Part shown: piece by piece, positions 9,457 through 17,332 of the stretch
How the letters are laid out: each line of letters begins with the position of its first letter
Position numbering within the stretch: position 1 is the stretch's first letter
Source of the DNA: Prevotella sp. CAG:732
GTDB lineage: Bacteria; Bacteroidota; Bacteroidia; Bacteroidales; Bacteroidaceae
Length of the DNA: 23,553 bases
Assembly: GCA_000436035.1 (NCBI GenBank)
Contig: FR893193.1
Coordinates: forward strand, 1-23,553
Direction: 5' to 3'
Program-made: the position numbers and the translations under genes
The notes under the pieces: generated by a model
What the model saw: only the letters and a program-made list of their open reading frames with translations
The model's database searches: none
What the model was told of the DNA's origin: nothing

Positions 9457-9532
9457 ACGAATTGCAAACAACGGATTACAAACGAATAGCAAGCAACAGA
9501 TTACAAGCAAATAGTAAAACTAAAGTTTACAA
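9457..9532 (+). repeat. Three degenerate ~25-bp tandem repeats in the 5' leader
   Basis: Units at 9457-9481, 9482-9506 and 9507-9532 share the pattern (A)CGAAT-GCAA-CAA-GATTACAA or a close variant. The first two agree at most positions; the third is more diverged and 1 bp longer. The run lies between the promoter and the DUF3810 start codon, so it should be transcribed but not translated. Confidence 0.65.
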
Positions 9533-9567
9533 GCAAATCTTGATTTAAAGAAGGAGAAATACAAGAC

Positions 9568-10791
9568 ATGAACATAAAGACTTTACGACTCGGACTGCAG
9601 AAATGGCTCGGAAGGATGAAATGGGTGGAGCAGAGAAAATGCCTCAGGCGACTGAAATGGAGACACTGGGTACTGATTGCCCTGCTCCTGCTCATCACAC
9701 TCACCAAGACGATACCGACATGGGCCATCATATACACCTTCTTCGTCTATCCACTCATCGGGATGGCACTCTCCCACCTGTCGGGTTGGATTCCCTTTGC
9801 CGTCGGCGACCTCTTCATCGCCCTCTGCATCGCCTGGGTCATCCTCTACCCCATCTACCACCTCTGCACCCGAAAAACGCTCGTAAGGAAAGAAATCATC
9901 AAAAAAGGGATTGACGGAAAAGGAATCGTTGGGAAAGAAAAGAAAGTTAGATTCTTGAAGAAGCGAGTGGTATTCGGAAGAGTGGCAGAATACCTGCTTT
10001 GGGTATATGCCTGGTTCTACATCGCCTGGGGATTGAACTACTCCCAGCCGAATATCTATGATAGAACAGGAATGAAGCCAGTGAAAGTAAGCGAAGCTAA
10101 ATTCAAGGCATTCGCCTATCAATATGCCGACAGCCTTAACGCTTTAAGCATTTCTGAAAAGAGTTTTTTCTCTGATAGCATCGCAGATGATGGTTTGAAA
10201 AATCGGGTATGGGATGCTATTCTGAAGGAATATAATAAAATAGGTTATAAGGAAGGTATCAATGCGCCTTTCAACCAGCATCCTCATGCCAAGACGATGG
10301 TATTCACACCCATCAGTTCGATGTCGGGCGTTACCGGAAGCATGGGGCCTTTCTTCTGCGAATTCACCCTAAACGGCGATATTCTCCCCCACGATTATCC
10401 AGCCACCTACGCCCACGAGTTTGCCCATTTTCTGGGTGTTGCCAACGAGGGTGAGGCGAATTTCTACAGTTACATCGTGTGCACCGCATCGGCGGATAAG
10501 CAGGTGAGATTCAGCGGCTATTACCACATCTTCTTCCATGTATTGAACAATGTCTTTGATATTCTTGGCGAAAAGGAAGGAGAAAGATTCCTGAAATACA
10601 TCCGTCCCGAGATAATCCAACTGGCAAAGAGCGACCGCCACTACTGGCTCAGCAAGCGATGCAAGGTTTTGGATGCCGCCCAGGATTTCATCTTCGATTT
10701 CTACCTCAAGGGCAACCATGTGGCGGAAGGCAGAAAGAGCTATTCAGACGTCATCGGATTGATTCTGGCATGGAATGAAAAGAAAGAATAG
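9568..10791 (+). CDS. DUF3810 membrane protein with HExxH metalloprotease-like motif
   Basis: The 407-residue protein matches DUF3810, a Bacteroidetes and Firmicutes family. Three hydrophobic segments are visible: two at about residues 33-95 and one near 140-155, separated by a Lys-rich loop around residues 108-135. The rest appears soluble. The hallmark HEFAH lies at residues 283-287 within YAHEFAHFLGVANEGEANF, giving HExxH plus a nearby Glu at about 294-296 that could complete a zinc site. This suggests a membrane-anchored zinc peptidase, but no substrate is known to me. AAGGAG lies about 13 nt before the ATG. A twin -7 promoter is upstream and the paired dyad at 10874-10931 follows the gene. 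Confidence 0.85.
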   Translation: MNIKTLRLGLQKWLGRMKWVEQRKCLRRLKWRHWVLIALLLLITLTKTIPTWAIIYTFFVYPLIGMALSHLSGWIPFAVGDLFIALCIAWVILYPIYHLCTRKTLVRKEIIKKGIDGKGIVGKEKKVRFLKKRVVFGRVAEYLLWVYAWFYIAWGLNYSQPNIYDRTGMKPVKVSEAKFKAFAYQYADSLNALSISEKSFFSDSIADDGLKNRVWDAILKEYNKIGYKEGINAPFNQHPHAKTMVFTPISSMSGVTGSMGPFFCEFTLNGDILPHDYPATYAHEFAHFLGVANEGEANFYSYIVCTASADKQVRFSGYYHIFFHVLNNVFDILGEKEGERFLKYIRPEIIQLAKSDRHYWLSKRCKVLDAAQDFIFDFYLKGNHVAEGRKSYSDVIGLILAWNEKKE

Positions 10792-10873
10792 TGGGGAAAA
10801 TTAAGCTGAGGATTATCTTTTTTTCAGTTCATTTTCTCCTAAAAAAGCGGGTTCATAATCTTCTATTTATCGA

Positions 10874-10931
10874 TTTTATTCGGCGACAGCGAATAGTATT
10901 GCGCCATTTTATTCGCTGCCGCCGAATAAAA
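10874..10931. promoter_or_regulatory. 22-bp inverted repeat made of two ATTCG(N7)CGAAT dyads
   Basis: The arms 10874-10895 and 10910-10931 are reverse complements at 21 of 22 positions around a 14-nt spacer. Each arm also contains its own short dyad, ATTCG(N7)CGAAT, at 10878-10894 and 10911-10927, whose centres are 33 bp apart. The element ends about 37 bp before the -7 box of the next gene. No run of T follows it on either strand, so an operator or an mRNA 3'-end hairpin is more likely than a classical terminator. Confidence 0.75.
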
Positions 10932-10967
10932 AATGTCTTTTAATTTTGTAGTATCAAATAAAATTCG

Positions 10968-10975
10968 TACTTTTG
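10968..10975 (+). promoter_or_regulatory. -7 promoter element of the AAA/DUF4143 gene
   Basis: TACTTTTG matches TAnnTTTG fully. A TTTTG at 10945-10949 may be the -33 element, 18 bp upstream. Transcription would begin near 10981, which rules out the ATG at 10933 as the start codon and supports the ATG at 10993. Confidence 0.65.
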
Positions 10976-10992
10976 CCACAAAAAGTAAGTAT

Positions 10993-12249
10993 ATGGAAAA
11001 GGAATTGTTTCGAACGATAATAGCTGAGAGCCAAGAATATATAGGTCGTATTCATTTGGTACAACGTCCTCTAAACTTAGAGGAATATGGCAATTATGTG
11101 TTTGTAGGAGTAAGACAAGCAGGAAAATCCTATTTGCTATACCAGAGAATACAGCAATTGCTGGCAAATGGAGTTGATATAGAAGATATCGTGTATATCA
11201 ACTTTGACGATGAACGTTTGCAAGGAATGTCGGTAACAGACTTAGATTTCATATTGCAAGCCTATCATAGCATGTATGAAGGCCAACCCATCTTCTTCTT
11301 TGATGAGATACAGAATGTTGAAGGGTGGGCGAACTTTGCACGCCGTCTAGCCAACCAAAAATATCGTGTCTATATAACTGGCAGCAATGCCAAGATGCTG
11401 AGTCGTGACATAGAGACTGTATTGGGAGGAAGATACCTGGATAACAGCGTGTTTCCATATAGCTTTTCTGAATATCTGAAAGCTGTTGGAGTCTTGCATT
11501 CAAAGAATTGGCAATATGGCCGAAAAGCAAATGAACTGCAGCGCCATTTCCGAACTTACTTTGATTGGGGTGGTTTCCCTGAGCTTGTGCATTTTCAAGA
11601 AAAGAGAATATGGCTCAACAGCTTATATAATCGTATTTTCTTTAATGATCTGGTGGTTCGGCACAAAATAAAGAACGAGGATGCCTTACGCCTTTGTGTA
11701 AGAAGATTGGCAGAAAGCGTGAAACAGCCATGCTCCTTGAATCGTTTGAGCAATCTGATAAAAGCAACCGGTACTCCATGTAGCCCATCAACGGTAATGG
11801 AGTATGTTCGCTATCTGCAAGAATCATGTTTGTTGATTTCTATAGACAATTATGTCTCCAAGTTCGTAGAGAAAGAAACAATTAAAAAACATTATTTTGT
11901 AGATAATGGGCTGCTGCATCTCTTCATCAACAATCCGAACACCTCTTTACTAGAGAACCTTTGCGCAATTACATTATATAAGAAATACGCCAAGGGCTTA
12001 TACTATTATAATAGAAACATAGAGGTTGATTTCTATGTGCCGGATGAGGGGATAGCTGTTCAGGCGAGCTATCAGATGAGCGACGGGGAAACCATAGAGC
12101 GAGAAGTGAAAGCATTAGTAGCCTTGCATGGTTTGCATCCTCTGAAGAGAGCTATGATAATTACCTATGAGGATGAAGGGGAGATTGTGCGTGATGGACT
12201 CAGAATAGAAATAAGACCTGCATGGAAATGGGTATTGGAAGGTTTGTAG
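10993..12249 (+). CDS. AAA-family ATPase with C-terminal DUF4143 domain
   Basis: With the start set by the promoter, this is a 418-residue protein of the AAA_14/DUF4143 type, abundant in Bacteroidales. Walker A is GVRQAGKS (residues 39-46) and Walker B is IFFFDEIQNVEGW (Asp104, Glu105). Next come ITGSNAKML and GGRYLDNSVFPYSFSEYL, typical of the family. The C-terminal half has a winged-helix-like region, then EVDFYVPDEGIAVQASY, which resembles the remains of a PD-(D/E)xK nuclease fold. The cellular role of the family is unclear; links to mobile or accessory DNA are common. The coding sequence is visibly richer in A+T than its neighbours, which suggests acquisition by transfer. It sits alone behind a dyad-rich promoter. 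Confidence 0.88.
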   Translation: MEKELFRTIIAESQEYIGRIHLVQRPLNLEEYGNYVFVGVRQAGKSYLLYQRIQQLLANGVDIEDIVYINFDDERLQGMSVTDLDFILQAYHSMYEGQPIFFFDEIQNVEGWANFARRLANQKYRVYITGSNAKMLSRDIETVLGGRYLDNSVFPYSFSEYLKAVGVLHSKNWQYGRKANELQRHFRTYFDWGGFPELVHFQEKRIWLNSLYNRIFFNDLVVRHKIKNEDALRLCVRRLAESVKQPCSLNRLSNLIKATGTPCSPSTVMEYVRYLQESCLLISIDNYVSKFVEKETIKKHYFVDNGLLHLFINNPNTSLLENLCAITLYKKYAKGLYYYNRNIEVDFYVPDEGIAVQASYQMSDGETIEREVKALVALHGLHPLKRAMIITYEDEGEIVRDGLRIEIRPAWKWVLEGL

Positions 12250-12365
12250 AATATAAAGAACAGAGTTTTATTCGACCATACAGATTGAAACTATTTCTAT
12301 TTCAAAACATGACAGTATATACGAGGAATTATCATACAAGTTATTATATATAAGGAGATAAGAAG

Positions 12366-12743
12366 ATGAAAGAAATATTGATAGTTAGCATCGGCAGCTT
12401 CTTCGGGGGCGGCATGAGATATTGGATTTCCAAGATGGTGCAGTCGTGTAGCCTCATCGCCTTTCCTTTCGGCACGATGACGGTCAATGTATTAGGCTGC
12501 CTCATCATCGGATTCCTTACCGGCTTGAACTGGAATGGCGGGGGATGGATGTCACCTTCCACCAAACTGCTCCTCACCACGGGCTTCTGTGGCGGTTTCA
12601 CCACCTTCTCCACCTTCATGAACGAGGGTTCGGCACTGATGAAAGATGAGCATTACACCTATATGATGCTCTATCTCTTCGGCAGTCTCGCCCTCGGTCT
12701 CATCGCCGTGCTCTCCGGACATCAACTGGCGAAATGGGTATAA
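12366..12743 (+). CDS. crcB: CrcB/Fluc fluoride ion channel
   Basis: The 125-residue protein has four hydrophobic segments and the CrcB signature residues: GSFFGGGMRYWIS near the N-terminus, FGTMTVNVLGCLIIGF in the second helix, and GFCGGFTTFSTF in the third. Proteins of this family are dual-topology dimeric channels in the inner membrane that expel fluoride. Length is typical. The start has a strong Shine-Dalgarno (AAGGAG) 8 nt upstream, at 12352-12357. I saw no -7 element and no fluoride-riboswitch core in the 116 bp before it, so it may be read through from upstream or use an unrecognised promoter. Confidence 0.93.
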   Translation: MKEILIVSIGSFFGGGMRYWISKMVQSCSLIAFPFGTMTVNVLGCLIIGFLTGLNWNGGGWMSPSTKLLLTTGFCGGFTTFSTFMNEGSALMKDEHYTYMMLYLFGSLALGLIAVLSGHQLAKWV

Positions 12744-12810
12744 ATGATGAAAATCACACCTTTTTCATTATTTTATATCTTCAAATAGACGGAAATAGAA
12801 ATATTCTTTG

Positions 12811-12818
12811 TATTTTTG
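12811..12818 (+). promoter_or_regulatory. -7 promoter element, start near the ATG
   Basis: TATTTTTG matches TAnnTTTG fully and ends only 5 bp before the ATG at 12824. The predicted transcript would therefore be leaderless or nearly so. The element also argues against the in-frame ATG at 12734, which overlaps the end of crcB. Confidence 0.55.
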
Positions 12819-12823
12819 TGCCC

Positions 12824-13429
12824 ATGAATTCATTAGATACCAACAACATCAAGTGGAGTGAGAACGTCATCATTGCTGATGCCGACTACATAGATAAGGT
12901 GGCTTTCAACCTTATCGTCAACTTCGAACGAATGATCAACCGACGCATCCAACCTGCCGACATGGCGCAATGGGCGGTGTGCATCGCCCTAGACGGTGGA
13001 CTTCGTGAGGGTGAGCACGAGACGCAAGTGGTGCTCATCCATGACAAGCAGTCGATGGCAATGAAGAACTTCCGACCTTCCAACTACGAGAAAGACTTGA
13101 ATGCCCAAGCCTTCAAGGACGAGAAACTGGGCGAGTTTGTCATCTCCTCCTACCCTACCGAAGAGAAAATGGTGGGCAAGGACGACTTCCTCATCGACGT
13201 GGCTCGTACCGTAAGCAACGCCAAGGAGGTGAAGCGAGTGATGATCATCCCCAACTCGGAGGATGGCGATGCCTACGACCGCTTGCGCGACATGCTCCGC
13301 AATGTGGATGACGAGAAGCGCATCACCCTCTTCGCCATGCAACCCCTGCCTGGCGGCAACTTCCGACAGGAAATCCTAGGCTATTCGCTGATGAATGCCC
13401 TCGGCATCTCGGCAGACGAGATTAAGTAA
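12824..13429 (+). CDS. Conserved Bacteroidales protein of unknown function (DUF6621-like?)
   Basis: The 201-residue soluble protein begins MNSLDTNNIKWSENVIIADADYID. I chose this start because the promoter box ends 5 bp before it and because an upstream extension would be encoded by low-quality, A+T-rich sequence. No signal peptide or membrane helix is visible. The sequence has an acidic alpha/beta character, with PNSEDGDAYDRLRDMLRNV and a C-terminal LPGGNFRQEILGYSLMNALG. It resembles what I recall as DUF6621, but that is a weak memory. It ends 28 bp before the dehydrogenase gene on the same strand, so the two are probably co-transcribed; the function is unknown. Confidence 0.7.
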   Translation: MNSLDTNNIKWSENVIIADADYIDKVAFNLIVNFERMINRRIQPADMAQWAVCIALDGGLREGEHETQVVLIHDKQSMAMKNFRPSNYEKDLNAQAFKDEKLGEFVISSYPTEEKMVGKDDFLIDVARTVSNAKEVKRVMIIPNSEDGDAYDRLRDMLRNVDDEKRITLFAMQPLPGGNFRQEILGYSLMNALGISADEIK

Positions 13430-13457
13430 ATATTATTAATTATACATTAAATAAAAA

Positions 13458-14699
13458 ATGAGCAGAGTTTTAATGATTGGCGCAGGTGGCGTGGCTACCG
13501 TAGCAGCCTTCAAAATCGTACAGAACCAGGACGTGTTCACAGAGTTCATGATTGCCAGCCGACGCAAGGAGAAATGCGACAAGCTGGTGAAGTCTATCCA
13601 CGACAAGGGATATAAGATGGACATCCAGACGGCAGAGGTTGACGCCGACGACGTGGAGCAGTTGAAGGCGCTCTTCAATAGTTATCAGCCTGAGCTGGTC
13701 ATCAACCTCGCATTGCCATACCAAGACCTCACCATCATGGACGCTTGCTTGGCTTGTGGATGCAACTATATGGACACCGCCAACTATGAGCCTAAGGACG
13801 AGGCTCACTTCGAGTACTCTTGGCAGTGGGCATACAAGGACAAGTTTGAGAAGGCTGGTCTCTGCGCCATCCTCGGTTGTGGTTTCGACCCAGGCGTATC
13901 TGGCATCTTCACCGCATACGCTGCCAAGCATCACTTCGATGAGATTGAGGTGCTCGACATCGTCGATTGCAACGCCGGCAACCACCACAAGGCTTTCGCC
14001 ACCAACTTCAACCCAGAGATCAACATACGTGAGATTACCCAGAAGGGACTCTGGTACAAGGACGGCGAATGGATCGAGACCGACCCACTGTCTATCCACA
14101 AGCCTCTCACCTATCCTAACATCGGTCCTCGTGAGAGCTATCTGATGCACCACGAGGAGTTGGAGAGCTTGGTGAAGAACTATCCTACCATCAAGGAGGC
14201 TCGCTTCTGGATGACCTTCGGTCAGCAATACCTCACCTACCTCGACTGCATCCAAAACCTCGGCATGAGCCGCATCGACGAAATCGAATACGAGGCTCCA
14301 TTGGCTGATGGTTCTGGCAAGACCGCCAAGGTGAAGATCGTGCCATTGCAGTTCTTGAAGGCTGTGTTGCCTAACCCACAAGACCTCGGTGAGAACTACG
14401 ACGGTGAGACTTCCATCGGTTGCCGCATCCGTGGCAAGAAGGACGGCAAGGAGCATACCTATTATGTATATAACAACTGCAAGCACCAGGAGGCTTACAA
14501 CGAGACCGGTATGCAGGGCGTAAGCTATACCACCGGTGTGCCAGCCATGATCGGTGCGATGATGTTCTTGAAGGGCATCTGGAAGAAGCCGGGCGTATGG
14601 AACGTAGAGGAATTCGACCCAGACCCATTCATGGAGCAACTCAACAAGCAGGGTTTGCCTTGGCACGAGGTGTTCGACGGAGACTTGGAAATTGATTAA
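13458..14699 (+). CDS. Saccharopine dehydrogenase family enzyme, probably carboxy(nor)spermidine dehydrogenase
   Basis: The 413-residue protein starts with a Rossmann fingerprint, MSRVLMIGAGGVATVAAFKI, and continues with VINLALPYQDLTIMDACLACGCNYMDTANYE, typical of the NADP-binding domain. ILGCGFDPGVSGIFTAYA marks the junction to the catalytic domain. Members of this length and type in Bacteroidetes and Vibrio reduce the Schiff base of aspartate semialdehyde with a polyamine to form carboxyspermidine or carboxynorspermidine, a step of the alternative spermidine pathway. The partner decarboxylase is not in this window. True saccharopine dehydrogenase (lysine metabolism) is less likely in this group. 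It lies 28 bp after the unknown-function gene and 70 bp before recA, with no -7 element seen in either gap. Confidence 0.82.
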   Translation: MSRVLMIGAGGVATVAAFKIVQNQDVFTEFMIASRRKEKCDKLVKSIHDKGYKMDIQTAEVDADDVEQLKALFNSYQPELVINLALPYQDLTIMDACLACGCNYMDTANYEPKDEAHFEYSWQWAYKDKFEKAGLCAILGCGFDPGVSGIFTAYAAKHHFDEIEVLDIVDCNAGNHHKAFATNFNPEINIREITQKGLWYKDGEWIETDPLSIHKPLTYPNIGPRESYLMHHEELESLVKNYPTIKEARFWMTFGQQYLTYLDCIQNLGMSRIDEIEYEAPLADGSGKTAKVKIVPLQFLKAVLPNPQDLGENYDGETSIGCRIRGKKDGKEHTYYVYNNCKHQEAYNETGMQGVSYTTGVPAMIGAMMFLKGIWKKPGVWNVEEFDPDPFMEQLNKQGLPWHEVFDGDLEID

Positions 14700-14769
14700 T
14701 AATCTTGAGATGTTAAGGATTTTAAGGGAACTCCCTTCAACTCCTTCACTCCTATAACTTCATAAAAAA

Positions 14770-15807
14770 ATGGCGAAAAAAGAAGAAATGCAAGAGGGAA
14801 CTTTGAATCCCAACGAGGGCAAGTTGAAAGCCCTCCAGGCAGCCATGGCGAAAATCGAGAAAGACTTCGGCAAAGGCTCTATCATGAAATTAGGTGACGA
14901 ACACATCGAGAATATAGAGGTGATTCCTACGGGTAGCATCGCCCTCGACAATGCCCTGGGCGTAGGTGGCTATCCTAAGGGACGTATCATCGAAATTTAT
15001 GGTCCTGAATCATCTGGTAAGACCACCTTGGCTATCCATGCCATCGCTGAGGCACAGAAGGCTGGCGGTATCGCTGCATTCATTGATGCAGAGCACGCCT
15101 TCGACCGTTTCTATGCAGAGAAACTCGGCGTGGATGTGGATAACTTGTGGATTTCCCAGCCAGACAATGGTGAGCAGGCACTCCAGATTGCCGACCAGTT
15201 GATTAGCTCTGCTGCCGTTGACATCGTGGTCGTTGACTCTGTGGCAGCCTTGACTCCTAAGAAGGAAATTGAGGGTGACATGGGTGACAACGTGGTAGGT
15301 CTGCAGGCTCGATTGATGAGCCAGGCACTCCGCAAGCTCACTTCCACCATCAGCAAGACCAATACCACCTGTATCTTCATCAACCAGTTGCGTGAGAAGA
15401 TTGGTATCATGTTTGGCAACCCTGAGACAACTACCGGTGGTAATGCCTTGAAGTTTTATGCTTCCGTGCGTCTCGACATCCGCAAGGCTTCTGCCATCAA
15501 GGACGGTGACGACGTGGTAGGCAACTTGGTAAGAGTGAAGGTAGTCAAGAACAAGGTGGCTCCTCCATTCCGCAAGGCTGAGTTTGAGATTACCTTCGGT
15601 GAGGGTATCAGCAAGATTGGTGAGATCGTGGATTTGGGTGTTGAGCACAACATCATCCAGAAGAGCGGTAGCTGGTTCAGCTATAATGGCTCCAAGCTCG
15701 GTCAAGGTCGTGATGCCGCCAAGGCTTTGCTGAAAGACAACCCAGAGTTGGCTGAGGAAATCGAGGCAAAGGTACGTGAGGCGATTGCCGAGAAGAATCA
15801 GAAGTAA
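14770..15807 (+). CDS. recA: Recombinase RecA
   Basis: The 345-residue protein is a standard RecA, the ATP-dependent strand-exchange protein of homologous recombination and SOS induction. Walker A is GPESSGKT (residues 78-85). VDIVVVDSVAAL is Walker B. FINQLREKIGIMFGNPETTTGGNALKF covers the L2 DNA-binding region, and the C-terminal domain is short and ends AEKNQK. The length is normal and the reading frame is intact. It is the last gene of the plus-strand run from 12824 and is followed within 21 bp by a clean terminator. I saw no TAnnTTTG element in the 70 bp before it, so it may depend partly on upstream transcription. Confidence 0.98.
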   Translation: MAKKEEMQEGTLNPNEGKLKALQAAMAKIEKDFGKGSIMKLGDEHIENIEVIPTGSIALDNALGVGGYPKGRIIEIYGPESSGKTTLAIHAIAEAQKAGGIAAFIDAEHAFDRFYAEKLGVDVDNLWISQPDNGEQALQIADQLISSAAVDIVVVDSVAALTPKKEIEGDMGDNVVGLQARLMSQALRKLTSTISKTNTTCIFINQLREKIGIMFGNPETTTGGNALKFYASVRLDIRKASAIKDGDDVVGNLVRVKVVKNKVAPPFRKAEFEITFGEGISKIGEIVDLGVEHNIIQKSGSWFSYNGSKLGQGRDAAKALLKDNPELAEEIEAKVREAIAEKNQK

Positions 15808-15827
15808 AGATATGTCATAATATCCAT

Positions 15828-15870
15828 AAGAGAGACTTGTCCATTAAATTGGGCAAGTCTCTCTTTTATT
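15828..15870 (+). terminator. Rho-independent terminator after recA
   Basis: The arms 15828-15842 and 15851-15865 form a 15-bp stem with one G-U pair and an 8-nt loop (ATTAAATT), followed by CTTTTATT. It lies 20 bp past the recA stop codon. Confidence 0.92.
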
Positions 15871-15900
15871 TCCATACGCATCATTTCACAAACAACGCTT

Positions 15901-16064
15901 GGACTCTTGAAGAAAAAGTATAGGAGCGAAGGGAGATACATATAGGGGTGAAGGGAGATACATATAGGGGCGAAGGGGCACGCTCATAGCTCCTTCGGGA
16001 CCGTCGCTAGTGTCAGCTGCTCGTTCCACTCCCGCCAGCCGCTCGTTCCACGGTAGTGGAACGC
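15901..16064. repeat. Cluster of 22-bp repeats and hairpins (possible dispersed element)
   Basis: Two 22-bp units at 15927-15948 and 15949-15970 differ by one base (CGAAGGG or TGAAGGG, then AGATACATATAGGGG), with partial copies on both sides. A hairpin pairs 15971-15978 with 15990-15997. GCTCGTTCCAC occurs at 16019-16029 and again 22 bp later at 16041-16051. The second copy forms a perfect stem, GTTCCAC (16045-16051) with GTGGAAC (16056-16062). No gene is visible here. The 22-bp period recurring in two unrelated motifs suggests a mobile or dispersed repeat rather than a simple terminator. Confidence 0.65.
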
Positions 16065-16065
16065 C

Positions 16066-17088
16066 TTACGGATGTACAGAGGAGAAAAGAAGCTGACTTC
16101 CGTCTGAAGCATGAATCAGGTCGAGGATGAAGTCTGCCAACCGAGTATGCAATCCCAAGTCAAATTCATCCATCATAATACTCTTTCTATTCTTGACAAC
16201 ATCAAGAAGGCGTATCAATATCTGAAAAAGTTTTCTGGTACCACTTGATTCTTCTAGATCCAAATCGAACATCACATCTTTGTTGTTACGATGAAATGTC
16301 TTAAACTTCAACACGTCAACCAACTTGAATGAAACGTCTCCCTGCCCAGGAACCATCACTGGTGCCGGAATCTGTTCCTTTCGCACTTCTATGTCGGTAA
16401 TATCCGTGTCACAAACCTCAAGAGCTTTGAGAATTACATCTTTGTAAGTATTGAAACCATCCAGAATCATCATATCGTTTACGTTTACCAATCCCAAAAG
16501 GAATTGATTCATAAAATAACGATAGAGTTTCTGTGCGATTTCTTTGTTCATAGAACTAGCCCTGCTCAAGAAGAGGTTCTTATTACTGATGTTCAATACC
16601 ACATCTGCAGGCTTACTGATACCTCCTGTGCCAAAGCTGTACTTTCCATCTGCATTGCGAACAAATATCTTTGCACGCCTACCGAATGGATAATAGTAGA
16701 GACTTTCGGAAATTATCTTTGTCTTTGTTAACTCAAATGAATATTCATACTCAACATTGTCGCAAACAAAATCTATCAGAAAACAACTTGGCTTTTCTTG
16801 CCAGCCATCAAATTTGAATGGCTCAAAATTGAATACGACACCTTCATTATTAAGATGTGAATCCAAGATCATTCTACAGCAGAAGTTGATTGCTTTTAGA
16901 ATATTCGACTTGCCTGAAGCGTTTGGACCAAACAAGCCAAGAGATTTCAAGACAGGAACACCATTCCAGTCTATAACATTATGTCTCAATTCACGAGCAA
17001 GCTTAGTATTTATATTAGCTGCCCGAAAATCAATTCTTATTCTATCTCTAATGGAGAAGAAATTCTCAAATTCAATTTTCAGTATCAT
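16066..17088 (-). CDS. AAA ATPase (AAA_15/21 type), C-terminally truncated
   Basis: The 340-residue product resembles RecF/ABC-like AAA ATPases of accessory DNA. It begins MILKIEFENFFSIRDRI, has Walker A GPNASGKS (residues 54-61), the signature-like SGTRKLFQILIRLLD, and a Walker B region SIMMDEFDLGLH near residues 303-314. The protein stops at LLFSSVHP, exactly where relatives normally continue with a switch histidine (SSHNTNL or similar) and roughly 80-100 further residues. The stop lies at the edge of the repeat cluster at 15901-16064. The gene is visibly A+T-rich and stands alone between plus-strand genes. It is probably a decayed remnant of an acquired gene. The intact family is sometimes found with a nuclease or other defence partner; none is seen here. 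Confidence 0.75.
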   Translation of the reverse strand: MILKIEFENFFSIRDRIRIDFRAANINTKLARELRHNVIDWNGVPVLKSLGLFGPNASGKSNILKAINFCCRMILDSHLNNEGVVFNFEPFKFDGWQEKPSCFLIDFVCDNVEYEYSFELTKTKIISESLYYYPFGRRAKIFVRNADGKYSFGTGGISKPADVVLNISNKNLFLSRASSMNKEIAQKLYRYFMNQFLLGLVNVNDMMILDGFNTYKDVILKALEVCDTDITDIEVRKEQIPAPVMVPGQGDVSFKLVDVLKFKTFHRNNKDVMFDLDLEESSGTRKLFQILIRLLDVVKNRKSIMMDEFDLGLHTRLADFILDLIHASDGSQLLFSSVHP

Positions 17089-17307
17089 CAGAACAAGTAT
17101 TTTGTAGTTTCTCTGCAGAATTAGTCATTTATTTTGATTTTGCATCTAATTAAAGTGTTAAAACTGCATTCTACTATAGCTATTTAACTATTTTATGGAA
17201 ATAATGCAGCACCAACCAACCATTTACGCATTAGACAATGCATAGGAGCCAAGCGATTGTCAGACAAATGTCAGCATGGAAAAGCCACCTCTGTCATTAC
17301 ATATTCT

Positions 17308-17315
17308 TACCTTTG
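17308..17315 (+). promoter_or_regulatory. -7 promoter element of the outer-membrane protein gene
   Basis: TACCTTTG matches TAnnTTTG. Transcription would start near 17321, after the ATG at 17276 and just before the double ATG at 17333/17336. This fixes the start codon at or after 17333. Confidence 0.65.
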
Positions 17316-17332
17316 CATCAAAAACAAGAACT

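Noticed and set aside
12250..12365. Fluoride riboswitch upstream of crcB
   Set aside because: The conserved core that I know for this riboswitch class is not visible in the gap, and no pseudoknot pairing could be drawn.
13470..14666. Long minus-strand open frame opposite the dehydrogenase gene
   Set aside because: It is the antisense of a well-supported saccharopine-dehydrogenase-family gene and shows no family features.
15927..15970. Short regular repeats as a CRISPR array
   Set aside because: The 22-bp units are directly adjacent without spacers, only about two copies exist, and there are no cas genes.
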